Shown: positions 51,661 to 61,060, counted from the stretch's first letter. The stretch: 62,485 nt of DNA from Sphingomonas sp. CROZ-RG-20F-R02-07 (GCF_022662335.1 NZ_JAKNQJ010000016.1:1-62485); one strand, 5' to 3'. Notes: a model not told the origin generated them from the letters alone. A program made the numbers and translations.

Positions 51661-54600
51661 ATGGGGGGCTTCAGCAGCCGCATGGCTACGCGTCTGGCAT
51701 TGGGTGCGTCCGCGTTCGTGATCGCGGCATACCCGGCACTTGCGTCGGCGCAGGATACGTCATCGACCATGGGCAATCCGGTTCCGTCGAGGATCCAGGA
51801 TCAACCGGCCACGAACGACGCGACGACGACGCAGAGCACCGCGGTGGCCGATGGCACCGATGCGAGCGGCGGCAACGACATCGTCGTCACCGGCATCCGC
51901 GCCAGCCTTCGCAACTCGATCAACCTGAAGCGCGACGCGCAGGGGATCGTGGATGCCATCTCGGCGGAAGACATCGGCAAGTTCCCCGATACCAACCTTG
52001 CCGAGTCGCTGCAGCGCATCACCGGCGTGTCGATCGATCGTTCGAACGGCGAAGGGCAGTTCGTCACCGTGCGCGGCTTCGGTCCCGAATATAACCTGGT
52101 CACGCTCAACGGCCGTCAGCTCGCCACCTCGGTCATCGGCGACGGCAACAGCGCGCCGGTCTCGCGGTCGTTCGACTTCGCCAATCTGGCATCCGAGGGC
52201 GTGGCGGCGCTCGAAGTCTACAAATCGGGCCGGGCGAGCGTGCCGTCGGGCGGCATCGGCTCGACCATCAACATCCGCACCCCGCGTCCGTTCGACAAGG
52301 ACGGCCTGCGCGGCTCGTTGTCGGCCCGCGGCGTGGTCGACACCTCGCAGAATGGCGGCAAGGACGTGACGCCCGAAGTCTCGGGCATCATTTCCGACAC
52401 ATTCGCTGACGATCGGATCGGCGTCCTCGTCCTCGGATCGTTCCAGGAGCGTCATTTCAGCGCGAACCAGGCGAATATCGGTTTTCGCGACGGCTATCTG
52501 GGTTCGGAAAACAACTGGGGTTCGCTTGCGCAGCCCGGCGATCCGCGCGCCGCGAACATCACCAACCGGCCGGGCGCGAACGACGTCTATCAGGTGCCGC
52601 AGAATGGCGGCTACGACGTGGTCGACGGCAAGCGCCAGCGCATCAACGGGCAGGCGGTGCTGCAGTTCAAGCCGACCGATTCGCTGACGGCGACGATCGA
52701 CTATACCTATTCGCGCAACACCGTGGACATCCGCGACAACAGCGTCGGCATCTGGTACAATCACAACGACACGTCGAGTGCATGGACCAACGGTCCCGTC
52801 GCCGGACCGCTGTTCTACACCGAGCGTTTTCAGGCGAACGAGACCAAGGACCTCGCCTATTCCGCCTCGCAGACCTCGGCGCGCAGCGAGAACAAGGCAC
52901 TTGGCGGCAATCTGACGTGGAAGGCGCCAGGTGGCGTCACCATGGTGCTCGACGTCGATCACTCGACCGCGGAGTCGAAGCCCAACAGCCCCTATGGCAA
53001 CAGCAATTCGGTCGGCACGGCGGTGTTCGGCATCCAGAACCAGACGATCGACTTCACGCACCAGTTGCCGGTGCTCTCGTACAGCATGTACCCCGGCATC
53101 GATCCGCTCAATGCCGCGAACATCGTTCCGACGGGCAACGCGTTCCGCAATTCCTATTTTCGCGACGAGATCAACCAGGTCCAGCTGAAGGGTCATTACG
53201 ACCATGACGGCGGCTTTCTCCAAAGCCTGGATTGGGGCGTGCAATATACCGACAACAAGGTGCGCTCGGCATACAGCGTGCTGCAGAACGACACATGGGG
53301 TGGTGCCGGCGGCAGCTCCGACGCGCAGCGTGCCGCGGCAGCGGCGCTGCTGCCCGACAGTCTGTTCAGTCTCGTCAGCATTCCGGACAAGTTCTCGGGG
53401 ATCAGCGGCGCGGACAGTGCCAACATCATCAAGTCGTTCTACACGTTCGACCTTCCGAGCGTCGTCAAGCTGCTGGATCAGGCCTATCAGACCTGTGGTG
53501 GCAACGGTCAGTGCCTGATCCCGTACACCACCGACTCCCGCGTCCGCGAAAAGACGATTGCGCCGTATTTCCAGTTCAACGGCAAGTTCGACATCTTCTC
53601 GCTGCCGGGTCATATCATCGGCGGCGTGCGTTACGAAACCACCAACGTCACGGCTTCGGCGCTGGTGCCCACCCCGACCGGCGGCCAGCAGAATTCGCAG
53701 AACGAGTTCAACGTGCTGTTCGCCGGTACTGGCTTCACGACGTTCCGGGGCAGCTACCAGAATTGGCTGCCATCGGTCGATTTCGACATCGAACCGATCG
53801 ACAGCGTGAAACTGCGCGCCTCGTACAGCCACACCATCACGCGCGCGGATTATGGCAGCCTTCAGGGCGGTCAACGGCTCGATACGCTGTTCCGCGTGGG
53901 CGGCGGCACGGGCTCGGTCGGCAACCCCAACCTGATCCCGTTCAAGTCGAAGAACATCGATCTGTCGGCGGAATGGTATTACGGCAACGAGAGCTACATC
54001 TCGGTCGGCTATTTCCACAAGGACGTGCAGAACTTCATCAGTTCGACGCAGATCAACACGACGATACCGGGCGTGACCTCGCCGACGACCACCTTCAACG
54101 GCGTGACCCAGAACGGACCGCGCTATCAGGCGGCGCTCAACGCTCTCGGCGCCAATGCCACCTTCCAGGCCATCCAGGCCTATTACGCCGCCAATTTCCC
54201 GGCCTATGTCGGCAAGAACGGCGTGCTGCTTGCCGGCCCTGGCGATCCGTCGGTGAACTTCGTCATCACGACGCCGTTCAACAGCGCCAACACGGCGTCG
54301 GTGGACGGGTTCGAATTCGCGATCCAGCATAATTTCTGGCACACGGGTTTCGGCACGATTCTCAACTACACGATCGTCAACGGCAACCGGAACTACGACA
54401 ACCGTCTGCCCGCCAGCGTCTCGCCCGCGCAATTCGCGATCACGGGCCTTTCGGACAGCGCCAACGCCGTTCTGTTCTATGACAAGAACGGCTTTCAGGC
54501 GCGCGCGGCGTACAACTGGCGCAAGGGATATCTCTCGGCGTCGGGCGTGAACCCCTTCTATATCAATACCTATGGACAGCTGGACGTCAGTGCGAGCTAC

Positions 54601-54747
54601 GCGATCACGAAGAGCATTTCGGTATTCTTCGAAGGTATCAACGTGAACAGCGAGGATCGCAGCGGTCATCTGCGATCGGACAACAACATCGCGTTCGTGA
54701 CGAAGCAGGATCCGCGTTATTCGGCGGGTGCCCGCATCGCGTTCTAA
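51661..54747 (+). CDS. Large TonB-dependent receptor (probable glucan oligosaccharide uptake)
   Basis: This gene encodes a 1028-residue TonB-dependent receptor of the carbohydrate type common in sphingomonads and Caulobacter. A signal peptide ends near PALASAQ; a short linker is followed by the TonB box region and plug (DIVVTGIRASLRNSINLKRD, EDIGKFPDTNLAESLQRITG, FVTVRGFGPEYNLVTLNGR, ASEGVAALEVYKSGRASV), then a ~22-strand barrel ending YSAGARIAF with terminal Phe. Of the three ATGs at 51655, 51658 and 51661 the third fits best with AGGGAGG at 51648-51654. A strong terminator follows. It should import oligosaccharides made by GH16 and GH3. Confidence 0.94.
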   Translation: MGGFSSRMATRLALGASAFVIAAYPALASAQDTSSTMGNPVPSRIQDQPATNDATTTQSTAVADGTDASGGNDIVVTGIRASLRNSINLKRDAQGIVDAISAEDIGKFPDTNLAESLQRITGVSIDRSNGEGQFVTVRGFGPEYNLVTLNGRQLATSVIGDGNSAPVSRSFDFANLASEGVAALEVYKSGRASVPSGGIGSTINIRTPRPFDKDGLRGSLSARGVVDTSQNGGKDVTPEVSGIISDTFADDRIGVLVLGSFQERHFSANQANIGFRDGYLGSENNWGSLAQPGDPRAANITNRPGANDVYQVPQNGGYDVVDGKRQRINGQAVLQFKPTDSLTATIDYTYSRNTVDIRDNSVGIWYNHNDTSSAWTNGPVAGPLFYTERFQANETKDLAYSASQTSARSENKALGGNLTWKAPGGVTMVLDVDHSTAESKPNSPYGNSNSVGTAVFGIQNQTIDFTHQLPVLSYSMYPGIDPLNAANIVPTGNAFRNSYFRDEINQVQLKGHYDHDGGFLQSLDWGVQYTDNKVRSAYSVLQNDTWGGAGGSSDAQRAAAAALLPDSLFSLVSIPDKFSGISGADSANIIKSFYTFDLPSVVKLLDQAYQTCGGNGQCLIPYTTDSRVREKTIAPYFQFNGKFDIFSLPGHIIGGVRYETTNVTASALVPTPTGGQQNSQNEFNVLFAGTGFTTFRGSYQNWLPSVDFDIEPIDSVKLRASYSHTITRADYGSLQGGQRLDTLFRVGGGTGSVGNPNLIPFKSKNIDLSAEWYYGNESYISVGYFHKDVQNFISSTQINTTIPGVTSPTTTFNGVTQNGPRYQAALNALGANATFQAIQAYYAANFPAYVGKNGVLLAGPGDPSVNFVITTPFNSANTASVDGFEFAIQHNFWHTGFGTILNYTIVNGNRNYDNRLPASVSPAQFAITGLSDSANAVLFYDKNGFQARAAYNWRKGYLSASGVNPFYINTYGQLDVSASYAITKSISVFFEGINVNSEDRSGHLRSDNNIAFVTKQDPRYSAGARIAF

Positions 54748-54760
54748 CAAACCGGAATAG

Positions 54761-54792
54761 GGCCATCCTCGCGACCGAGGGTGGCCTTTTTT
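54761..54792 (+). terminator. Rho-independent terminator after the TonB receptor gene
   Basis: GGCCATCCTCG (54761-54771) pairs with CGAGGGTGGCC (54776-54786) with one T-G wobble and a 4-nt CGAC loop, followed directly by six T residues. This is the clearest terminator in the window. It would limit read-through into the sapC-cupin-halogenase genes, so those may be expressed at a lower level than the receptor. Confidence 0.8.
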
Positions 54793-54860
54793 CTGTCCAG
54801 GCGGCAGAAGCGGCGTCGGCGGCGGCCCAAGGTGCCGACGGCAATGGAGCAGCTTTCCTG

Positions 54861-55580
54861 ATGGCCAACCACGCAATCCTCACGGCCGACGATCACCGCA
54901 CGCTGCGCATCGTGCCCGAGGCGAGCGCTGCACTGGGCGACGCGGTGATGTCGTGTCTGGTCGTGCCCAACGAATTCCGGCGCGTGCAGAATGAATACCC
55001 GATCCTGTTCCGCCTGACCCCCGAGCGTGATCGGTTCCAGATCATGGCGATGTTCGGATTCGTGCCGGGCGAGAACCTGTTCCTGGAGGACGGTCGATGG
55101 GATGCGCGTTACCGGCCGCTCGCCATGCAGATCCAGCCGTTCCTCATCGGCCGGCCGGCGAACGAGGGCGACGACCGGCAGGTACATGTCGATCTCGACA
55201 GCCCTCGCATTGCACGAGGCGACGCGGGTGTCCGCGTGTTCGACGATGTCGGCCAGGCGACGCCTTATCTGGAGGCGATCGTCGGGCGGCTCGGCGATCT
55301 GGATGCGGGCTGGCAAGGAACGGAGCCCTTTCTTGCCGCGCTCCAGCGATACGAACTGCTCGAGCCGCTGACGCTGGAGATCACGCTGGACGACGGCTCG
55401 ACGAACAGGCTGGTCGGCTATCACGCGATCGACGAAGAGCGGCTGCAACAGCTCGACGCCGCGGCGCTTGGCGAACTTCATGCTGCGGGCCATCTGATGC
55501 CGGTGTTCATGGCGCTGGCGTCGCTTTCCAATGTCACCGAGCTGGTGGCCCGCAAGAACCGGCGCGATCGGCGTGGCTGA
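54861..55580 (+). CDS. SapC-family protein
   Basis: This gene encodes a 239-residue protein of the SapC family. Recognisable segments are CLVVPNEFRRVQNEYPILFRLTPERDRFQIMAMFGF, NLFLEDGRWDARYRPLAMQIQPFL and PVFMALASLSNVTELVARKN. It lacks a signal peptide and is probably cytoplasmic. The name comes from a Campylobacter S-layer locus, but in TonB-receptor clusters of alphaproteobacteria the role is unknown; such genes recur beside cupin-8 and halogenase-like genes. It lies after the receptor terminator and its 3' end overlaps the cupin gene by 8 bp, so translation is probably coupled. Confidence 0.85.
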   Translation: MANHAILTADDHRTLRIVPEASAALGDAVMSCLVVPNEFRRVQNEYPILFRLTPERDRFQIMAMFGFVPGENLFLEDGRWDARYRPLAMQIQPFLIGRPANEGDDRQVHVDLDSPRIARGDAGVRVFDDVGQATPYLEAIVGRLGDLDAGWQGTEPFLAALQRYELLEPLTLEITLDDGSTNRLVGYHAIDEERLQQLDAAALGELHAAGHLMPVFMALASLSNVTELVARKNRRDRRG

Positions 55581-56604
55581 CGCCGATCCGGGTATCTTCG
55601 CGGGGATGGCGTCGGTGCCGGAGGTGGGCGTCGTGGATGCGGCCGATCTCGACTCCCGTCTCCGGGCTGCCGATACGCCGTTCGTCGTGCGCGGATTGGT
55701 GAAGAACTGGCCGTTGGTCGAGGCTGGGCGCCGCTCGGGCCGCGAAGCGCGGGCGTATCTGCTCGACCATCACCGCGGCCTCGCATTTACCGTGTCGGTC
55801 GGTACGCCCGGCAGCGACGGCCGGCTGTTTTACGACAACGCCATGGCGATGAATTTCCAGACGCTGCGTGCGACACTGCCCGACATCTTCCAGCGGATCG
55901 ATGCGATCGAAGGAAAGGCGGGGGCGCCTCCGGTCTATCTCGCCTCGATCGACATGCACCAGTTCTTCGCCGGCCTGTACGAAGCAAACCATGTCGATCT
56001 GGGTGATCGCACCTGCCTCGCCAGCATCTGGATCGGCACTAGGACGCGGATTTCGGCGCATAACGACCTACCGCACAATCTCGCCTGCGTGGCGGTGGGG
56101 CGGCGGCGCTTCACGCTGTTTCCGCGCGACCAGTTCCGAAACCTCTATCTGGGCCCGATCGACAACACTCCGGCGGGGCGCGCCGTGAGCATGGTCGATT
56201 TCCACGCGCCCGATTTCGATCGCCACCCGCGCTTTGCCGAGGCCCTGGCGCATGCGCAGGTCGCCGAGTTGGAGGCGGGCGATGCGCTCTACATCCCCGC
56301 CATGTGGTGGCACCATGTCGAGGGGCTGGCCGAATTCAACGTCCTGGTGAATTACTGGTGGCGCGAGACGCCGCGCTGGCTGGGGTCGCCGCAGGACGCG
56401 CTGAATCATGCGCTGCTGGCGATCCGCGACCTGCCTGCGGACCAGAAGGCGCATTGGCGCGACATGTTCGACCATTATGTCTTCGAAAACACCGACGATG
56501 TCGCCGCCCATATTCCGGAGGAGGGCCGCAGCGTGCTGGCACCGCTGACCCCAGATAGCGCGGGCCGTATCCGCGCGTTCCTGTTGCGGAGCCTCAGCCA
56601 GTGA
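55573..56604 (+). CDS. Cupin-8/JmjC-like oxygenase
   Basis: This gene encodes a 343-residue protein of the cupin-like (cupin_8/JmjC) group, in the 2-oxoglutarate/Fe(II) oxygenase superfamily. The metal triad is visible as His163-x-Asp165 (RISAHNDLPHN) and His248 (PAMWWHHVEGL), with RRRFTLFP after the first motif. Relatives hydroxylate protein side chains (FIH-like) or small substrates. The substrate here is unknown. The start is a GTG at 55573 inside the SapC end, chosen because an earlier in-frame start at 55531 lies within the SapC coding sequence. Its stop overlaps the halogenase GTG. Confidence 0.88.
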   Translation: MADADPGIFAGMASVPEVGVVDAADLDSRLRAADTPFVVRGLVKNWPLVEAGRRSGREARAYLLDHHRGLAFTVSVGTPGSDGRLFYDNAMAMNFQTLRATLPDIFQRIDAIEGKAGAPPVYLASIDMHQFFAGLYEANHVDLGDRTCLASIWIGTRTRISAHNDLPHNLACVAVGRRRFTLFPRDQFRNLYLGPIDNTPAGRAVSMVDFHAPDFDRHPRFAEALAHAQVAELEAGDALYIPAMWWHHVEGLAEFNVLVNYWWRETPRWLGSPQDALNHALLAIRDLPADQKAHWRDMFDHYVFENTDDVAAHIPEEGRSVLAPLTPDSAGRIRAFLLRSLSQ

Positions 56605-58079
56605 CCGTGCGGCCACGCCGGATCGTGATCGCCGGGGGCGGCACCGCGGGCTGGATGGCGGCTGCGGCGATCGCGCGGACGATGGGGCGCACGGTTACGG
56701 TGACGCTGGTGGAATCGGACGCGATCGGCACAGTGGGGGTGGGCGAATCCACGATCCCGCCGCTCGTCACCTATAACCGGCTCCTGGGCATCGGCGAGGC
56801 GGAGTTCATGCGCGCCACCCAGGCGACATTCAAGCTCGGCATCCTGTTCGAAGGATGGAAAGACGGCACCGACCGGTATTTCCATTCGTTCGGAGTCACC
56901 GGCAAGGATCACTGGTCGGCCGGCTTTCAGCATTTCTGGCTGAACGGCCAGGCGCGCGGTCATGCCGAGCCGTATGACGCCTATTGCCTCGAACTCGCCG
57001 CCGCCATGAACGGGAAGTTCGCGCACCTGCCCGACGACGGCATGAACTATGCCTATCAGCTCGACTCCACGCTCTACGCCAAATTCCTGCGGCGGATGGC
57101 GGAAGGCGATGGCACGACGCGTATCGAGGGGCGGATCGCGCGCGTCGCGCTCGACGACGAAACGGGGGATGTCGCCGCGCTACACCTCGAATCCGGTGCA
57201 GTGATCGAGGGCGACCTGTTCCTCGACTGCACTGGATTCCGCGCGTTGCTGATCGAACAGGCGCTCCACGCGGGCTATGACGACTGGAGCCATTGGCTGC
57301 CCTGCGATTCCGCGATCGCCGTGCAGACCGAGAGTGTCCGTCCCCCGGTGCCCTATACGCGCGCCATGGCGCATGATGCCGGTTGGCAGTGGCGCATTCC
57401 GCTCCAGCACCGGACCGGCAACGGGATCGTCTATTGCAGCCGCTATCTCGGACGGGACGCAGCGCTCGAACGGCTGCTGGGCAATCTGGAGGGCGCGGTG
57501 CTCACCGAGCCCAACGTCATCCGCTTCGTGACGGGCGCGCGCCGGCGCCAGTGGCACCGCAACGTGGTGGCGATCGGGCTGTCGGGCGGGTTCATGGAAC
57601 CGCTGGAATCGACCAGCATCCATCTGATCCAGCGCGCGATCCTGCGGTTGATCCGGATGATGCCGGACGGCGCCATCTCGCCGCGCGACATCGCCGAATT
57701 CAACGACCAGCAATTCGCCGACATGGAGCAGATCCGCGACTTCCTGATCCTTCACTACAAGGCGACCGATCGGCGCGACTCCCCCTTCTGGCGGCAATGC
57801 GCGGCGATGCCGATCCCCGATAGCCTGGTCCAGAAGATCGAACTGTTCCGCGAAACCGGCCGCGTGTTCCGCCGCAACGAGGAATTGTTCGCCGAAAACA
57901 GCTGGGTGCAGGTGATGATGGGGCAGGGCATCGTGCCGCGCGCGCATCATCCGATTGCCGACAAGCTGCCCGACGACGAACTGGCGCGTTTCCTGGCGGC
58001 GCTGCGCGAGAACGTGACGCGGACGGTTGCCGGCCTGCCGCCGCATGCCGACTATGTCGCGCATTATTGCCAGGCCTGA
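56601..58079 (+). CDS. Tryptophan-halogenase-like flavoprotein
   Basis: This gene encodes a 492-residue flavin-dependent halogenase-family protein. It has the FAD motif GGGTAGW (residues 12-18), the catalytic-type Lys78 (ATFKLGILFEGW), the GWQWRIP motif (W262, W264, I266, P267) and the PLEST stretch with Glu336 before the conserved SIHL region. All signatures of an active enzyme are present. Characterised relatives halogenate tryptophan or indole-like substrates, but those next to TonB receptors (such as BrvH) have no known natural substrate. A GTG start at 56601 overlaps the cupin stop, so cupin and halogenase are made together. A flavin reductase gene is not seen nearby. Confidence 0.9.
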   Translation: MTVRPRRIVIAGGGTAGWMAAAAIARTMGRTVTVTLVESDAIGTVGVGESTIPPLVTYNRLLGIGEAEFMRATQATFKLGILFEGWKDGTDRYFHSFGVTGKDHWSAGFQHFWLNGQARGHAEPYDAYCLELAAAMNGKFAHLPDDGMNYAYQLDSTLYAKFLRRMAEGDGTTRIEGRIARVALDDETGDVAALHLESGAVIEGDLFLDCTGFRALLIEQALHAGYDDWSHWLPCDSAIAVQTESVRPPVPYTRAMAHDAGWQWRIPLQHRTGNGIVYCSRYLGRDAALERLLGNLEGAVLTEPNVIRFVTGARRRQWHRNVVAIGLSGGFMEPLESTSIHLIQRAILRLIRMMPDGAISPRDIAEFNDQQFADMEQIRDFLILHYKATDRRDSPFWRQCAAMPIPDSLVQKIELFRETGRVFRRNEELFAENSWVQVMMGQGIVPRAHHPIADKLPDDELARFLAALRENVTRTVAGLPPHADYVAHYCQA

Positions 58080-58083
58080 ACCG

Positions 58084-59139
58084 ATGGTCCGGCGACGGCA
58101 GGCGGTCACGATCAAGCATGTCGCCGCCGATGCTGGCGTCTCGCTCCAGACGGTCAGCCGGGTCATCAACAGGGAGCCCGGCGTCCGTCCCGAAATGGCG
58201 GCGCGCGTTCGGGAGGCGGTCGATCGGCTGGGCTATGTGCCCTCGATCGCGGCGCAGCGCATGGGTGGATCGCGATCCTATCTGATCGTCGCGCTGAACG
58301 ATCGCGAGCGCACGATCGGGGACTGGCGGGCGCGTGAGGGCACCGACTGGATCGATCAGATGCTGCTGGGCAGCATGCTGGCCTGCGCCGAACATGGCTA
58401 CCGGATGATCGTCGAACTGGTCGACACGCACAGCGATCATATCGTGCGCGAGCTGATGGCGACGATCGCCGCAGTCCAGCCCGATGGTGTGATCCTGACG
58501 CCGCCGCATTCCGCCAATCCGCAGATCGTCCAGTTGCTGGAGGCGCAAGGGATCAGCTTCGCGCGGATCGGTTCTCTCCGCCAAGGCGCGGGGTTCGCGC
58601 TGACGATGGATGACGAACGCGCCGCCCGGATCGCGACCGAGCATCTGATCGGGCTCGATCATACCCGGATCGGTTTGGTCGCCGGGCCATCCGAATATGA
58701 ATTGAGCGGCTGGCGGGTGGATGGATGGCGCGCCGCGCTTCGCGCGGCAGGGCTGGCGGACGATCTGCTCGCGCATGGCGATTTCGGCTATCCCTCCGGA
58801 AGGGCGGCGGCAATCGCGTTGCTCGATGCCGCCGATCCCCCCACCGCCATCATAGCCAGCAACGACCGGATGGCACTCGCCACGCTCGAGACGTGCCGCG
58901 ATCGTGGGATCGTGGTGCCGCGCGATCTGTCGCTCGTCAGCTTCGACAACACGCCGATCGTCCGCTTCACCCATCCGCCCCTGACCGCGATCGACCAGCC
59001 GATCGCCCAAGTTGCTGCACGCGCAGTGGAACTCATCATCGCCGATCTCGCGGGATGCGCGGCACCGACCCAACCGATCGTCGTGCCGGCCGAACTCGTC
59101 CTGCGCCAATCGACCGCGCCGCGGCGAACGGTGACGTGA
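58084..59139 (+). CDS. LacI-family transcriptional repressor
   Basis: This gene encodes a 351-residue LacI-family regulator. The N-terminal helix-turn-helix (TIKHVAADAGVSLQTVSRVIN, residues 9-29) and hinge (MAARVREAVDRLGYVPSIAAQRM) are followed by a periplasmic-binding-protein-like sugar domain with GVILTPPHSANPQIVQLLEAQG and the C-terminal subdomain DLSLVSFDNTPIVRFTHPPLT. The gene starts 4 bp after the halogenase stop, so it belongs to the same transcript and may be autoregulated. It probably binds the AACGTT sites upstream of the receptor and responds to a glucan-derived sugar; both points are inferred. Confidence 0.93.
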   Translation: MVRRRQAVTIKHVAADAGVSLQTVSRVINREPGVRPEMAARVREAVDRLGYVPSIAAQRMGGSRSYLIVALNDRERTIGDWRAREGTDWIDQMLLGSMLACAEHGYRMIVELVDTHSDHIVRELMATIAAVQPDGVILTPPHSANPQIVQLLEAQGISFARIGSLRQGAGFALTMDDERAARIATEHLIGLDHTRIGLVAGPSEYELSGWRVDGWRAALRAAGLADDLLAHGDFGYPSGRAAAIALLDAADPPTAIIASNDRMALATLETCRDRGIVVPRDLSLVSFDNTPIVRFTHPPLTAIDQPIAQVAARAVELIIADLAGCAAPTQPIVVPAELVLRQSTAPRRTVT

Positions 59140-59158
59140 ACGCGGCGTCGCACGCCGA

Positions 59159-60925
59159 TCACCGTTCGGGGTAGCGCACCAACGTCTGCCGGATCGCGCC
59201 GGCCCTGGCGGCCGGCCCCGTGTCGTTCACCAGATGCGCGATCGTCCCCTTGCCACCCCCGAGCGCGATGGTCGTGATGCTGTCGAAACCGATGCCGGGT
59301 CGGTCCGGCGCCTCGATCGCGCTGTCCACCACGATGGTCGGGTCGGCAGTGAAATTGGCGTAGATGCCAAGCCCGGTCGCATGATGCCGCTGGACGCGGT
59401 CGGAAACCTTGTACGACGACCAGCCGCTCTGTGCACCGTCGCCATAGGCCGCTTGCGACGGCGGGTCATAGGGAAGCTCGCTCTGATAGAAGAGCGTGCG
59501 GCCGCGCTCGCCGTTCCATACGACCTGATGGCGCTGGAAATGTTCGACGAAAAGGCCATAGGCCGCGACATCGTCGCCATTGACCACCAGACCCTGTTCG
59601 CCGGTGCTCTCGGTCCAGCCGACATGCACGCGAGCGGTCGCCTTGTCGCCATGATCGGCCCGCCAGATCCACAGATCGTCGCACAGGACATGATGGCTGT
59701 TAATCTCGAGGCACGTGCCCGCGCGACCGATCGCCGTGCCGCCGACGCGGAAGAAGATGTCGGCCAGCAGGGTGGGATCGTCGGACCGGCCGGCATCGGC
59801 CTTCGGCTCGCCGATCTGCATCAGCACCGGCGACCGGATCGGCCCGGCATCGATCAAGAGCCCTGCGACCGTCACCCCCGGCACGTTCGCGGTCGTTAGC
59901 ACCGCATTGCCGTCGGTAGCGAGAAGCGTCGCGAGCCCCAGCCCCAGAATGACGGTCCCCGGTCGCGTGATCCTCAGCGGCTTCGACCGGCGGTAGATGC
60001 CGGGGGTGAGCAGCAGATGAAAGCCGTTCGCCAGCGCCGCATCGATCCGGCTGGCGGGTGTGTCGGGCTTGGCGATCAGGAAGCGTGACAAGGGGATCGA
60101 CCGGCCGGCCGGCTTCCCGCTTTCCCAGGTCGTTCCTTGCGCGTCGTGCCGCATCGCGGGTACGAATACGGCCCATTCCCCCTTGGCATCACAGTGCAGG
60201 AACGGCTTCTCCCGCATGCCGGGCAGGGCCGCCACATTGGTGATCGGCGGGTCGGGAAAACGGGTCGGCGGCGCACCTGCCACCCCGGCGAACACCATGT
60301 TCCAGTTCGCGCCCTCCCATCCACCGATCGTTCCGGACCGCGTGAACCATTGCTGCTGCGTTCCGGAGCGGATGGTGCCTTCGACGCGGCAATCCGCCAT
60401 GAAGCCGCCGCTCGACCAGCCCCCGTCGTCGAGCGCCAGATCGCCATGGAGATGGATCCGTCGATAGGGCGCGGCCTGCGACACCGCCCATCGGTCCGTG
60501 CCATCGCGCGGGCGGACGGCGAGATTTTCGGCGCTGCGCCAGAAATTGTCGAGTGCCATGCCATGGGCCCAATCGGCCTCGACATGGACATGGCCATCGA
60601 TCGTCACGTCGTCCGGCAGAAGCCCCAGCCCTGCCACCTGGGTGAAGAACCCGATATTGACATCGACGGCGTAGCGGCCGGGTTTGAACAGCACGGCATA
60701 GCGGGCATCGGTGAAGTGTGCGCTTTCCTGCTGGCGGAAGATGGCGTCGAGTATCGCCTGGATCCGTTCCGGCGGCATGGCCGGATCGATGATCGTCACG
60801 CGATCGCCCAGATCGGGATCGCGCGGGGCTTGCACCCCGGCGAACGCGGGCAGGGCAGCGCTCGCCACGCCCGTTCCCGCCAACCCAGTAAGCACGTTTC
60901 GCCGGGTCGTGGTCGAGATGTTCAT
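59159..60925 (-). CDS. Tat-exported right-handed beta-helix protein
   Basis: This gene encodes a 588-residue protein. The N-terminus TTRRNVLTGLAGTGVASAALPAFA is a Tat signal with twin Arg. The mature protein has the pattern of a large right-handed beta helix in two halves (HVHVEADWAHGMALDNFWRS and GTVILGLGLATLLATDGNAV with LTTANVPGVTVAGLLIDAG), as seen in pectate-lyase-like and GH55-type carbohydrate-active proteins; homologues are often mislabelled adenylyl cyclase or factor 5/8 proteins. A catalytic residue cannot be named. It lies convergent with the LacI gene in the glucan locus, so a glucan-degrading or -binding role is plausible. Confidence 0.8.
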   Translation of the reverse strand: MNISTTTRRNVLTGLAGTGVASAALPAFAGVQAPRDPDLGDRVTIIDPAMPPERIQAILDAIFRQQESAHFTDARYAVLFKPGRYAVDVNIGFFTQVAGLGLLPDDVTIDGHVHVEADWAHGMALDNFWRSAENLAVRPRDGTDRWAVSQAAPYRRIHLHGDLALDDGGWSSGGFMADCRVEGTIRSGTQQQWFTRSGTIGGWEGANWNMVFAGVAGAPPTRFPDPPITNVAALPGMREKPFLHCDAKGEWAVFVPAMRHDAQGTTWESGKPAGRSIPLSRFLIAKPDTPASRIDAALANGFHLLLTPGIYRRSKPLRITRPGTVILGLGLATLLATDGNAVLTTANVPGVTVAGLLIDAGPIRSPVLMQIGEPKADAGRSDDPTLLADIFFRVGGTAIGRAGTCLEINSHHVLCDDLWIWRADHGDKATARVHVGWTESTGEQGLVVNGDDVAAYGLFVEHFQRHQVVWNGERGRTLFYQSELPYDPPSQAAYGDGAQSGWSSYKVSDRVQRHHATGLGIYANFTADPTIVVDSAIEAPDRPGIGFDSITTIALGGGKGTIAHLVNDTGPAARAGAIRQTLVRYPER

Positions 60926-61006
60926 ACCGGCATGACGCTCTTGTTGTGGCCGTCCACGCTACGCTCGTACCATGCGGGTTTGCAACGCGGATCGAGTGCA
61001 GCTCCT

Positions 61007-61060
61007 GGCCTGTCAGACCAACGTGGCAGTCAGGGCAGGGAAGACTGGTAACGTTGCCGT
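61007..61060 (+). repeat. Solitary IS6-type end remnant
   Basis: GGCCTGTCAGACCAACGTGGCAG here repeats the left end of the two IS6-family copies at 61103 and 62207 with small differences. Similarity continues through CAGGGCAGG and CTGGTAACG and then ends. It is probably a leftover of an excised or deleted copy. Confidence 0.65.

Noticed and set aside
51760..54876. A 1038-residue open frame antisense to the TonB-receptor gene
   Set aside because: It runs opposite a clear receptor gene, has low-complexity Arg/Val/Asp composition and no domain; it is a high-GC shadow frame.
59159..60925. Adenylyl cyclase or coagulation-factor label for the beta-helix protein
   Set aside because: No cyclase or discoidin motif is visible; such labels are carried-over misannotations.
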